Shown here piece by piece: positions 25,978-34,005 of a stretch of DNA of 64,000 bases. A program made the position numbers and the translations under genes. The first letter of the stretch is position 1; each line of letters begins with the position of its first letter. Under the pieces are notes generated by a model that saw nothing but the letters and a program-made list of their open reading frames with translations, made no database searches and was not told the DNA's origin. Source of the stretch: an uncultured Prevotella sp. (GTDB lineage Bacteria > Bacteroidota > Bacteroidia > Bacteroidales > Bacteroidaceae); assembly GCA_900770395.1 (NCBI GenBank), contig CAAGKM010000015.1, positions 1-64,000 of the forward strand, given 5' to 3'.

Positions 25978-26244
25978 ATGAAGATTAAACAAGGATTTAA
26001 ACTGCATAACATCTGCGGCGAGAATGTCATCGTGGCAGAGGGTAAGGAGAATATCGACTTCAGTAATGTTATTCACCTCAACGAGTCGGCAGCCATGCTG
26101 TGGAATGCTGTTGAGGGTAAGGAGTTTACCGCAGAAACACTTGCCGATGTTCTCATTAAGGAGTATGATATTGATAAGACTGCTGCTCTCGCTGATGCAA
26201 ATTACATTGCGGCAGAGTGGAAAAAAGCGGGAATTTGCTGCTGA
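25978..26244 (+). CDS. PqqD-like peptide-binding protein
   Basis: An 88-residue PqqD/RRE-fold protein: FKLHNICGENVIVAEG (beta strands), FSNVIHLNESAAMLWNAVEG (the conserved L-N-SAA-LW motif of PqqD-like proteins), then ETLADVLIKEYDIDKTAALA (winged-helix part). PqqD domains bind leader peptides and present them to modifying enzymes. The C-terminus ends WKKAGICC with two adjacent cysteines. It is the last gene before a strong terminator. No radical-SAM enzyme, cyclodehydratase or asparagine-synthetase-like gene lies nearby, so the chemistry, if any, is supplied elsewhere. Confidence 0.85.
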   Translation: MKIKQGFKLHNICGENVIVAEGKENIDFSNVIHLNESAAMLWNAVEGKEFTAETLADVLIKEYDIDKTAALADANYIAAEWKKAGICC

Positions 26245-26251
26245 TTTAATA

Positions 26252-26290
26252 AAAAAAGATTGCGGGGCTCATCGGCCTCGCAGTCTTTTT
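26252..26290 (+). terminator. Rho-independent terminator
   Basis: An imperfect stem of about 17 bp (AAAAAAGATTGCGGGGC with GCCTCGCAGTCTTTTTT, two mismatches or wobble pairs) ending in a T-run, directly after the PqqD-like gene. Confidence 0.75.
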
Positions 26291-26305
26291 TCTGTTCGTT
26301 TGATG

Positions 26306-26450
26306 AAGTACTACTTATTTTGCTATTTAAGATATACTTGCTTTGGCATTTAAGATATACTTACTTTGCTAATTAAGTACTACTTACTTTTATTATCTTA
26401 GGATACTTTGGCATTTATCTTAAGATACTTGACAATATATCTTATTTGTT
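26306..26450. repeat. 23-bp minisatellite
   Basis: Tandem units of 23 bp start at 26306, 26329, 26352 and 26375; each begins AAGTACTACTTA or AAGATATACTTG/A and continues with TTTTGCTATTT-like sequence. Two degenerate units follow to about 26450. The stretch lies between the PqqD terminator and the convergent PFL gene and is not coding. Confidence 0.7.
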
Positions 26451-26477
26451 TTTCAATATAGTTGAAAAGTACCCTTT

Positions 26478-27842
26478 TTAATTCTTAAATGAATGTATCG
26501 GCGCCGGTATTCTTCCCTTGCGGTTTACAAAGTCGGCGCAGCTGAACTTGTTTACAGGCATTATCGGGGCATAGCCCAACAGGCCTCCAAACTCCACTTT
26601 GTCGCCTACGGTCTTTCCTATCACCGGTATAATGCGCACAGCCGTAGTTTTCTGATTTATCATTCCTATGGCGCTCTCGTCGGCAATGATTCCTGCTATA
26701 GTAGTGCATGGAGTGTCGCCAGGGATGGCTATCATGTCAAGGCCCACGGAGCATACGCAGGTCATTGCCTCCAGCTTTTCTATTGTCAGTGCACCTGCCT
26801 CCACGGCATCTATCATTCCCTGGTCCTCGCTTACGGGAATGAATGCTCCGCTCAGACCGCCTACGTATGACGACGCCATCACGCCACCTTTCTTCACCTG
26901 GTCGTTGAGCAACGCTAAGGCGGCTGTTGTTCCAGGTGCTCCGGCATGCTCCAAGCCAATCTCGCACAGAATGTCTGCCACCGAGTCGCCAATGGCTGGG
27001 GTGGGGGCAAGCGATAGGTCGATGATGCCAAAAGGCACTCCTAAGCGCTGCGATGCCTCCTGAGCCACAAGCTGTCCGACACGTGTAATCTTAAATGCTG
27101 TCTTTTTGATTGTCTCGCAAAGCACCTCAAAGCTCTCGCCATGGATGTTTTGCAGCACATGCTTCACCACTCCAGGACCGCTCACACCAACGTTGATGAT
27201 AGCGTCCGCCTCGGTCACACCGTGGAATGCGCCAGCCATGAACGGGTTGTCATCAGGGGCGTTGCACAGCACCACAAGCTTGGCACAGCCTATCGAGTCG
27301 CGTTCTTTTGTCTCTATGGCTGTCTCACGTACAATCTCACCCATCAGTCTCACGGCGTCCATGTTGATGCCGGTCTTGGTGCTTCCCACATTCACCGACG
27401 AGCAGATGAAGTCGGTCTGTGCCAATGCCTTGGGTATTGAGCGTATCAGCAGCTCGTCGCTTTGTGTCATGCCTTTGGATACCACGGCGCTGTAACCGCC
27501 GAGGAAATTTATTCCAATGGCTTTTGCGGCGCGGTCGAGCGTGCGCGCTATCTCCACATAATCCTCAGGAGTCTTGCAGCAGGCGCTGCCCACTAATGAG
27601 ATAGGTGTGACGCTCACTCGCTTGTTGACAATAGGAATACCAAACTCACGCGATATGTCCTCGCCGGTCTTCACGAGGTTTCCCGCCAGCGATGTTATCT
27701 TGTCGTAAATGTTCTTGCAGGTGGTCTCCAGACTGCTGTCGGCGCAGCCAAGGAGGTTGATGCCCATTGTGATTGTGCGCACATCCAGGTTTTCCTGCTC
27801 TATCATCATGTTGGTCTCTCTTACCTCAGCAATATTTATCAT
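26478..27842 (-). CDS. PFL-family protein (UPF0210/DUF711)
   Basis: A 454-residue cytoplasmic protein of the DUF711 family, distantly related to pyruvate-formate-lyase-like folds. Recognised by ITMGINLLGCADSS near the N-terminus, SVTPISLVG, ICSSVNVGSTKTGINMDAV and the C-terminal CSVGLDMIAIPGDTP. Length is normal for the family. The biochemical role is not established. It follows the ACT-domain gene by 26 bp; this two-gene arrangement (ACT-domain regulator plus UPF0210) is widespread in bacteria and suggests the ACT protein senses a small ligand for it. The two share the TAACTTTG promoter at 28211-28218. Confidence 0.93.
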   Translation of the reverse strand: MINIAEVRETNMMIEQENLDVRTITMGINLLGCADSSLETTCKNIYDKITSLAGNLVKTGEDISREFGIPIVNKRVSVTPISLVGSACCKTPEDYVEIARTLDRAAKAIGINFLGGYSAVVSKGMTQSDELLIRSIPKALAQTDFICSSVNVGSTKTGINMDAVRLMGEIVRETAIETKERDSIGCAKLVVLCNAPDDNPFMAGAFHGVTEADAIINVGVSGPGVVKHVLQNIHGESFEVLCETIKKTAFKITRVGQLVAQEASQRLGVPFGIIDLSLAPTPAIGDSVADILCEIGLEHAGAPGTTAALALLNDQVKKGGVMASSYVGGLSGAFIPVSEDQGMIDAVEAGALTIEKLEAMTCVCSVGLDMIAIPGDTPCTTIAGIIADESAIGMINQKTTAVRIIPVIGKTVGDKVEFGGLLGYAPIMPVNKFSCADFVNRKGRIPAPIHSFKN

Positions 27843-27868
27843 AGCCTATATATAATAAGGTGTATTGC

Positions 27869-28147
27869 TTAGATGCGGTGCATCTTGTCGAAAATCTCGG
27901 TGCGCTGGCATTTTATCTCCACTCCCATGCCTTTGCCAATCTCTGTCAGACTGTCGTTCACGGTCTCAAAGGTGTTGTCCACCTGGCTCATGTCAACAAT
28001 CATCATCATGTTGAAATATCCCTGTACGATAGTCTGTGAGATGTCGAGAATATTAATCTTGTTTTCTGCCAGATATGTGCATACCTTTGCGATAATGCCC
28101 ACGGTGTCCTTTCCCACCACTGTAATAATAGCCTTGTTCATTGTCAT
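27869..28147 (-). CDS. ACT-domain protein (UPF0237)
   Basis: A 92-residue single ACT domain: KAIITVVGKDTVGIIAKVCT, then ILDISQTIVQGYFNMMMIVD. ACT domains bind amino acids or similar ligands. ATG at 28147 (with M-T-M-N; the second Met at 28141 is also possible). First gene of the operon with the DUF711 gene. Confidence 0.92.
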   Translation of the reverse strand: MTMNKAIITVVGKDTVGIIAKVCTYLAENKINILDISQTIVQGYFNMMMIVDMSQVDNTFETVNDSLTEIGKGMGVEIKCQRTEIFDKMHRI

Positions 28148-28210
28148 GTTTATTTTATGTTGTCTGTTTTTATTTTTCCATTTAGTCTGTTTTACTCACA
28201 GTTTTGTTTG

Positions 28211-28218
28211 CAAAGTTA
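28211..28218 (-). promoter_or_regulatory. Promoter -7 box (TAACTTTG) of ACT-DUF711 operon
   Basis: Minus-strand TAACTTTGCA, 63 bp before the ACT-domain start. Confidence 0.6.
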
Positions 28219-28282
28219 GTGCTTTTATTCTGTTTTTCCAAATTTTTTCTGCCAAACCTTATGATAATTCAAAAAAAAGCAG

Positions 28283-28290
28283 TACCTTTG
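28283..28290 (+). promoter_or_regulatory. Promoter -7 box (TACCTTTG) of tRNA-Arg
   Basis: TACCTTTGCA, 30 bp before the 5' end of the tRNA, matching TAnnTTTG. Confidence 0.6.
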
Positions 28291-28320
28291 CATCTGTAAA
28301 TACAAATATGTATAACTATT

Positions 28321-28394
28321 GGCCCTGTAGCTTAGCTGAATAGAGCGTCAGATTCCGGTTCTGAAGGTCATGGGTTTGAATCCCATCGGGGTCA
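28321..28394 (+). tRNA. tRNA-Arg (anticodon CCG)
   Basis: A full cloverleaf can be drawn: acceptor GGCCCTG pairs with CGGGGTC (two G-U pairs), anticodon stem TCAGA/TCTGA around the loop TTCCGGT (anticodon CCG, reading CGG codons), T-arm ATGGG-TTTGAAT-CCCAT. The discriminator is A and the CCA tail is not encoded. A terminator hairpin follows at about 28408-28438. Confidence 0.93.
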
Positions 28395-28407
28395 CATTGT
28401 AATAGCT

Positions 28408-28440
28408 GGGATGTCTTTGTGAGAGACACCCCATTTTTCT
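28408..28440 (+). terminator. Terminator after tRNA-Arg
   Basis: TGGGATGTCT and AGAGACACCCCA form a hairpin with one bulge, followed by TTTTT. Confidence 0.65.
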
Positions 28441-28524
28441 TTTAAGTATTGTATTATTTTAGTTAAATTGTGTAAACGACAAAACTTATTTTAGAAAATT
28501 TTAGTCTAATTCAATTATTATTTG

Positions 28525-28532
28525 TATCTTTG
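28525..28532 (+). promoter_or_regulatory. Promoter -7 box (TATCTTTG) with no clear gene downstream
   Basis: A very good TATCTTTG box precedes ~750 bp without a recognisable protein gene. The 28540-29280 stretch contains a nested hairpin at 28819-28880 and short frames of uncertain value. A transcript from here would be a noncoding RNA or a small unrecognised protein. Confidence 0.5.
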
Positions 28533-28818
28533 TCCTCGGATTGTCCGCTTTCGATTCTTTGTTTGTCGCAGACAGACGTGTTCTGTCATGACAATACGGA
28601 TGACGCAAGCCGCACGCCGAGCCAACCATGCGAAAACCATTTCTTATGGCAGAAACATGCAAGGCGGCAGGGTGGGTGATGGACTTTCCAAAGACATATT
28701 AAGGCGTTTACTCGACGCTGTGTTTGAGACCCTCTGGAATCTTGCAAACTCCATTATTATAGTCTTGAACATGGATGACGGTAGATGTCCCGGGTGTGAT
28801 TATATCTATCAGCCCCGT

Positions 28819-28880
28819 GAGACCTTGTAAGCACGGATTGTACCCTTTGGGGTACAAGTCATGTTGTTTATACAGGTCTC
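28819..28880 (+). other. Nested inverted repeats, possible structured RNA
   Basis: Outer arms GAGACCT (28819-28825) and AGGTCTC (28874-28880) enclose a perfect inner hairpin TTGTACCC (28838-28845) / GGGTACAA (28850-28857) with a TTTG loop. It lies ~290 bp downstream of the TATCTTTG box in an otherwise gene-free region. It does not match any structured RNA family I know. Confidence 0.4.
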
Positions 28881-29280
28881 TAACGGCAAAGTGTATATCA
28901 TATCGGCGTGGGCTTCTGACGTTGTCTGTTCAACTATAATAGGCAATGCAAGAGCCTCAGAGGGTGGAATGGACAACAGGTAAGATTCCACGCTTGAACT
29001 TAAATTTATTTTATAACGTGCTGAATAACAGATATTACAAGGGATAATTTATATATTTTGATACCATATAATTCCCAAATTGTCGCTCATGCAAAACTCA
29101 TTTAATCTTATGAAGATTTCACTATGTTTGGGAAGCTGTTTTTCTAAAATTGTTCTTGAAATGTCGTATTAACATATATTAGTGTTTTTGGGGTTTAATA
29201 TATGTTACAAAATTAAAGTCTCCTCTAATATAGACGTGAGAAAATATCAGAAGAGGCTTTGAGCAGGACGATGGACTACG

Positions 29281-29499
29281 TCAATAATAGCATTCGTTAT
29301 ATACTTCAAAAGATACTATGCCATTTTGAAAAAAGATGTTGATTTTGTTTTCACGCGCCAGCCAACCAATAGCAGCAGCTATTTCAAGAGGTTTTAATGT
29401 TGAAGATTTAGCAAGTTCCTCCCACGTGCATTTATGGTTGTTCAATATCTGCCAGACAATGCCAGCATTTTCGCCAATATTATTATAATTTATATTCAT
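29281..29499 (-). CDS. Winged-helix DNA-binding protein (DUF2582-like)
   Basis: A 72-residue protein matching the small winged-helix family PF10771/DUF2582: IVWQILNNHKCTWEELAKSS, then PLEIAAAIGWLARENKINIF. It is the last gene of the efflux operon, 26 bp after the AraC-like gene. The same fold appears as the N-terminal part of that AraC-like protein, so the two are related and may interact or compete for DNA. Confidence 0.8.
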   Translation of the reverse strand: MNINYNNIGENAGIVWQILNNHKCTWEELAKSSTLKPLEIAAAIGWLARENKINIFFQNGIVSFEVYNECYY

Positions 29500-29525
29500 A
29501 ATGATTTTGATTTAGAATTATACAT

Positions 29526-30086
29526 TTAGACTGGAACTACAGCGGTATCTGTTATTCTCGTACTGGCATGTATCTTACGATATTGCAAAGGTGACATACC
29601 TTTCTCTGCCTTGAAAAACTTCCCCATAAAGGACGTATTAGGGAAATGTAATTCATAAGCGATTTCTTTTATTGAACTTTGCGTGTGACAAAGCCGATGT
29701 TCAATTTCTTTGATAATTTCTTTTTTTATCCATGCGTATGGTGTCTTTCCGCTGACATTTTTTACAACAGTAGCCAAATATTTAGGAGTGACGCATAGAT
29801 TGGAAGCATAGAATGACACACTACGTTCCTGTGCATGGTATAAGGAAAGCTGTTTGAAAAAGCGGTCGCATAAATATTCTTTATTCGATTTATAAATCAG
29901 GCATTCTTCTTTTGCCGTGTTAGGAAATATCAAAAGCATATTTTCTTTGAACAGCAACCCAATTATTGACGAGAGTTCAATAAAACTGAATTTAGTACTT
30001 TCCGAGAGTTTGTTGAATGAGACCTTACCTCCATATTTTCGTATTGCAGCGAGTACCTTTAATTTCCCATTTTCTTTATTTTCCAT
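29526..30086 (-). CDS. AraC-family regulator with N-terminal winged helix
   Basis: A 186-residue regulator. The C-terminal ~100 residues are an AraC/XylS DNA-binding domain (VSFYASNLCVTPKYLATVVK and IKEIAYELHFPNTSFMGKFF, ending GMSPLQYRK). The first ~70 residues are not a cupin or sensor domain but a small winged helix (FNKLSESTKFSFIELSSIIG, LFKENMLLIF) resembling the neighbouring 72-residue protein. It starts 16 bp after the last permease gene and so belongs to the pump operon, probably providing feedback control. The joining of two DNA-binding folds is unusual for AraC proteins. Confidence 0.85.
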   Translation of the reverse strand: MENKENGKLKVLAAIRKYGGKVSFNKLSESTKFSFIELSSIIGLLFKENMLLIFPNTAKEECLIYKSNKEYLCDRFFKQLSLYHAQERSVSFYASNLCVTPKYLATVVKNVSGKTPYAWIKKEIIKEIEHRLCHTQSSIKEIAYELHFPNTSFMGKFFKAEKGMSPLQYRKIHASTRITDTAVVPV

Positions 30087-30102
30087 ATTCTTATTAATAT
30101 TA

Positions 30103-31227
30103 TTAACTGTTTTTTCTATAGCTTATTATAGTGATTGTCCATACCACGGCGGCATAGGATGTCAGGGCGAACAGCTGTCCGCTAAGGTCGTGCAATGTGC
30201 TTCCCTTGAGATAGAGCGCCCTCATCACCTCAATGAAATAGCGCAGCGGATTCACCGTTGTGACTGCCTTTGCCCATCCCGGCATGCCAGCTATTGGGGT
30301 GAGCAGTCCGCTGAGCAGGATGAAGATGACTAAAAAGAAGAACATCACCAAAGCCGCCTGCTGTGTGGTGTCGGAATAGTTGGAGACAATCAAACCCAGA
30401 CAGGAGACCACAAGGATGAACAGAGTGGCGAAAAGGAAGATGACGGCAATGCTGCCCGACGGCACCTGACCGTAAATGCCCCTTGCCAACAGCATGGAAT
30501 AGGCAAGGATGAACAGACCGACACACCAGTAGGGAATCAATTTGGAGAAGATAAACTCAAAGCGTCCGACGGGGGTGACGTTAATCTGCTCTATGGTGCC
30601 TTTTTCCTTTTCGCCCACAATGTTCAATGCCGGCAGAAATCCCACAATCAGTATCAGCAGCATGGCTATCAGCCCGGGTACCATGAAAGCCTTGTAGTCC
30701 AATTCCGCATTGAACATATAACGCGGCTCTACATCGAAGTGAGCCATCCTTACTGCTCCGTCTGTCAGACCATACTCCTCCCGGAGACTGGTGGAATAGT
30801 CCGCAATAATCTGCGACAGATAAGATGTGCCCAATCCAGCCTTCACGCCATTTACCGCATTGGCGGAAATCATCACCTGACTGACACCGTCGCACACCAA
30901 TCGGCGTTCAAAATCAGGCTCTACCTCTATAATGAAATCCACCTGCGCACGCTCCATAGCCTGCAGTCCTTGCCTGTAGGAAGACGACACATCGGCGAGC
31001 GTGAAATAAGCCGAAGCCGCCAGTTTCTGCGTAAGGCGTGCCGACAAAGTGCTGTGGTCGTTGTCGATGACACCTATTTTCAGGTCTTTCACCTCCTGCG
31101 TGGCGGCCCTTGGCATGACGTTAATCATGCCAATAGGCAACAGGACGAATACAACGGGCAGAATGATGTTGCGCATCATCTGCTTAAACTCTTTTTCTAT
31201 AAGGAAACGTATTACCATAACAACCAA
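30103..31227 (-). CDS. ABC-2 type transporter permease (second)
   Basis: A 374-residue permease of the ABC-2/YhhJ-YbhR type: one N-terminal membrane helix (IILPVVFVLLPIGMINVM), a large periplasmic domain (~40-180), then five C-terminal helices including VPGLIAMLLILIVGFLPALN and VMFFFLVIFILLSGLLTPI. EKEKGTIEQINVTPV is the conserved coupling loop. It abuts the other permease gene and should form a heterodimer with it in the pump. Confidence 0.9.
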   Translation of the reverse strand: MVVMVIRFLIEKEFKQMMRNIILPVVFVLLPIGMINVMPRAATQEVKDLKIGVIDNDHSTLSARLTQKLAASAYFTLADVSSSYRQGLQAMERAQVDFIIEVEPDFERRLVCDGVSQVMISANAVNGVKAGLGTSYLSQIIADYSTSLREEYGLTDGAVRMAHFDVEPRYMFNAELDYKAFMVPGLIAMLLILIVGFLPALNIVGEKEKGTIEQINVTPVGRFEFIFSKLIPYWCVGLFILAYSMLLARGIYGQVPSGSIAVIFLFATLFILVVSCLGLIVSNYSDTTQQAALVMFFFLVIFILLSGLLTPIAGMPGWAKAVTTVNPLRYFIEVMRALYLKGSTLHDLSGQLFALTSYAAVVWTITIISYRKNS

Positions 31228-32334
31228 TTATAAACGGGTTTTAAACATTTTCCATGACACCGACAACAGCACTGCAGCCATAGCCACAAGTATCATGGTT
31301 TCCTGAAACACATAGCGGACAGCCACACCCTGAATCATCAGCCTCCGGGCTATATCCACATACCATCGTGCCGGCACAATGGCGGAGACACGTTGCAGAG
31401 TTATCGGCATACTCTCTATTGGGAAAGTGATGCCTGAGAGATATACCGTGGGCACGATGAGCAACAGTGAGAGGAGCATGGCGGCGAGCTGGCTTCCCAC
31501 GCAGGTGGAGATGAACAGACCGAGGAGCAGCGACACGAGGACATAGAGCATGGTGACAGCAACCAGTCCCAAGAGACTGCCTGCGATAGGAATGTGCAGC
31601 AGCACAACGGACAAGGTGAGGATGGTGACGAGATTCAGGCACGAAATAACAAAATACGGCACTAACTTTGCCAGTACAATCACTATGGGAGGCAGCGGCG
31701 ATGCCAGAAGAATCTCCATGGTGCCCATTTCCTTCTCTTTCACGATTGCGATACTTGTCATCATGGCACATATCAGCAGCAATATCAGCCCAATCACACC
31801 CGGAACAAAGTTGTATTCGCTCTTGCTCTGCGGATTGTAAAGAAAACGTGTGACGGGTTCAATCTGAAAAGACGGTTTTATGCCATCGTGCTGTGCCGCC
31901 TCTTGCTGACAGGCAGCCAGCACCTGCTGCATATAACCTGTGCGAACAGATGCCTGGTTGGGTTCGCTGCCGTCGGTGAGTATCTGCACTTTCGCCTGTC
32001 CTGATTTCTTCATCTCCGAGGCAAAGTCCTGACTGAAGGCAATCACCATGTCTGCCTCATTCTGCAAGAAAATGTGCTCTATTTCCGCTTCATTGCTCAA
32101 GTTCCTGACGATGGTAAAATATCTGTTGTGGGCGATGTGCTCCACAATCTGTGTCGTCACCTCGTCTTTTGAATAGTCGAGAACGGCGACACGGGAGTTC
32201 TTCACCTCCGTTGTGATGGCAAATCCGAACAGGATAATCATCACCACAGGCATCACCACGAGTATCAGCATAGTACGCTTGTCGCGGAGAATGTGGCGGA
32301 ACTCTTTGGTTACAAAAACTATAAACTGTTTCAT
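31228..32334 (-). CDS. ABC-2 type transporter permease (first)
   Basis: A 368-residue homologue of the adjacent permease with the same topology: N-terminal helix (TMLILVVMPVVMIILFGFAI), periplasmic domain with acidic and Gln-rich stretches, and C-terminal helices (GVIGLILLLICAMMTSIAIV, LLSLLLIVPTVYLSG). The loop EKEMGTMEILLASPL contacts the ATPase. Start ATG 32334, 5 bp after the ATPase stop. Together with its neighbour it corresponds to YbhS/YbhR in the enterobacterial YbhGFSR system. Confidence 0.9.
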   Translation of the reverse strand: MKQFIVFVTKEFRHILRDKRTMLILVVMPVVMIILFGFAITTEVKNSRVAVLDYSKDEVTTQIVEHIAHNRYFTIVRNLSNEAEIEHIFLQNEADMVIAFSQDFASEMKKSGQAKVQILTDGSEPNQASVRTGYMQQVLAACQQEAAQHDGIKPSFQIEPVTRFLYNPQSKSEYNFVPGVIGLILLLICAMMTSIAIVKEKEMGTMEILLASPLPPIVIVLAKLVPYFVISCLNLVTILTLSVVLLHIPIAGSLLGLVAVTMLYVLVSLLLGLFISTCVGSQLAAMLLSLLLIVPTVYLSGITFPIESMPITLQRVSAIVPARWYVDIARRLMIQGVAVRYVFQETMILVAMAAVLLSVSWKMFKTRL

Positions 32335-32339
32335 CTCTC

Positions 32340-33083
32340 TTAGTTTCTTTTAGCCTTGCGGGCAAGTTGTAAAAACACGTCATACATCGTCTCTACGCCA
32401 AACTGCTGTTTCAGTGCCTTTGGCGAATCAAGTGCCTCAATCTTGCCATCCACCATTATGCTCACGCGGTCGCAATATTCCGCCTCGTCCATATAGTGGG
32501 TGGTGACGAATACGGTGATGCCGCGGTCGGCAGCCTGATAGATGAGCTCCCAGAACTGGCGGCGCGTCACGGGGTCGACTCCTCCCGTAGGCTCGTCGAG
32601 AAATACAATCTTAGGTTCGTGGAAGATGCTCAGCGAGAACGCGAGCTTCTGTTTCCAGCCCAAGGGCAACGACCTGACCATGGTGTCCCGTTCTTTTGCG
32701 AAGCCAAGCTCAGCCAACAATACGTCTGCCTTTTCACGGATTTTCGACATGGGCATTCCATAGATACCGCCGAAGAGTTTCAGATTCTCATATACGGTAA
32801 GGTCATCGTAGAGGGAGAATTTCTGGCTCATATATCCTATGTGCCTCTTCACCTGCTCTGCCTCATGATACACATCATATCCTGCCACACGGGCACTGCC
32901 GTCGGAAGGGCGGCTCAGTCCGCACAGCATACGCATGGCTGTGGTCTTGCCTGCCCCGTTGGCACCGAGAAACCCGAATATCTCGCCTTCATGCACTTTG
33001 AAGGTGATATGGTTTGTCGCAATGAAATCGCCAAACTGCTTGGTCAGCCCGTCCGCTTCTATTACATATTTATCTGTTTTCAT
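32340..33083 (-). CDS. ABC transporter ATP-binding protein (second)
   Basis: A 247-residue ATPase with Walker A GANGAGKTT, Q-loop YMSQKFSLYDDL, and IVFLDEPTGGVDP as Walker B; the expected LSGG signature is replaced by RSLPLGWKQKLAFSLSI, a variant also seen in YbhF-like ATPases. The D-loop/H-loop ends VFVTTHYMDEA. It overlaps the preceding ATPase gene by 14 bp. The two ATPases together correspond to the fused two-domain YbhF protein. Confidence 0.92.
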   Translation of the reverse strand: MKTDKYVIEADGLTKQFGDFIATNHITFKVHEGEIFGFLGANGAGKTTAMRMLCGLSRPSDGSARVAGYDVYHEAEQVKRHIGYMSQKFSLYDDLTVYENLKLFGGIYGMPMSKIREKADVLLAELGFAKERDTMVRSLPLGWKQKLAFSLSIFHEPKIVFLDEPTGGVDPVTRRQFWELIYQAADRGITVFVTTHYMDEAEYCDRVSIMVDGKIEALDSPKALKQQFGVETMYDVFLQLARKAKRN

Positions 33084-33999
33084 CGTTCGTATCTATTTTC
33101 ATTAATGACATGAAACAATCCTCAATGGTGGCACTGACAGGAAAGACGCTTACATTGTGATGACCCTTTTCGTTCAGATAGGTCATCATGTCTTGGGTTG
33201 TCAGCCGCTCTCCCACTGTAATGTGATAGGTCTCGCCGAATGAGAAAGCTGTATTCACTTCAGGATGCCTGCGCAGGTCAGTGAGCAGCCTGTGCATCTC
33301 GTCACTTCTCACAGCCCACAGTCTTTCCCTATAGGCAGAGATAATGCCGGCAGGAGAGTCGATGCGCAAAAACTCGCCATCCTGTATTAAGGCGATTCGG
33401 TCGCATTGCACAGCCTCGTCCATGTAGGGTGTGGAGACAAGCACTGTGATGCCGTGCTCACGCTTCAGCTTCCATAGCATTTCCCAAAACTCTTTTCTCG
33501 AAACAGGGTCGACACCTGTTGTCGGCTCGTCTAAGAAAAGCACGCGCGGAGCGTGTATCAGCGCACACGACAAGGCGAGCTTCTGCTTCATGCCGCCCGA
33601 CAGCTTGCCCGCCTTGCGCTTCTTGAACGGCTCTATCTGCCGGTAGATGTCCTTCACAAGTCGGTAGTTCTCTTTCACGGTTGTTCCGAAGATGGTGGCA
33701 AAGAAATCCAGGTTCTCTTCCACCGACAGGTCTTGGTAGAGCGAAAAACGTCCCGGCATGTAGCCTATCCGTCTTCGTATGGACTTGAAATCTGCCACTA
33801 CGTCCAGTCCGTCAACCGACGCTGTTCCATTATCGGGCAACATAAGAGTTGTGAGAATGCGGAACAGGGTGGTCTTGCCGGCTCCGTCAGGTCCGATGAT
33901 GCCGAATATCTCACCCTCTCCTACATCGAAGCTAAGGTCACGGAGGGCGTCAACCCTGCCATAACTCTTTTTCAGATTTCTTACTGATACAATATCCAT
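33070..33999 (-). CDS. ABC transporter ATP-binding protein (first)
   Basis: A 309-residue ATPase: Walker A GPDGAGKTT, Q-loop YMPGRFSLYQDL, signature KLSGGMKQKLALSCAL, Walker B VLFLDEPTTGVDP and STPYMDEA where the H-loop His is replaced by Pro-Tyr (TTHYMDEA in its partner). This suggests that one of the two ATP sites is degenerate, as in asymmetric ABC pumps. A C-terminal ~90-residue extension (DEMHRLLTDLRRHPEVNTAF) is the usual regulatory segment. Starts 6 bp after the HlyD gene stop. Confidence 0.92.
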   Translation of the reverse strand: MDIVSVRNLKKSYGRVDALRDLSFDVGEGEIFGIIGPDGAGKTTLFRILTTLMLPDNGTASVDGLDVVADFKSIRRRIGYMPGRFSLYQDLSVEENLDFFATIFGTTVKENYRLVKDIYRQIEPFKKRKAGKLSGGMKQKLALSCALIHAPRVLFLDEPTTGVDPVSRKEFWEMLWKLKREHGITVLVSTPYMDEAVQCDRIALIQDGEFLRIDSPAGIISAYRERLWAVRSDEMHRLLTDLRRHPEVNTAFSFGETYHITVGERLTTQDMMTYLNEKGHHNVSVFPVSATIEDCFMSLMKIDTNDENR

Positions 34000-34005
34000 G
34001 ACACA

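Noticed and set aside
26306..26450. Possible CRISPR array
   Set aside because: Units are contiguous 23-bp tandem repeats without unique spacers, and no cas genes are in the window.
28321..28394. tRNA-Arg as attachment site of the second element
   Set aside because: I found no copy of the tRNA 3' end near 47400-47810, and the intervening genes do not form an element backbone.
28522..28830. 102-codon plus-strand frame after the TATCTTTG box
   Set aside because: No recognisable domain, and its start lies in the promoter box. A shorter version from ATG 28588 cannot be excluded but has no support.
28809..28991. 60-codon minus-strand frame over the hairpin region
   Set aside because: No family match, no promoter, and it overlaps the inverted repeats; probably chance.
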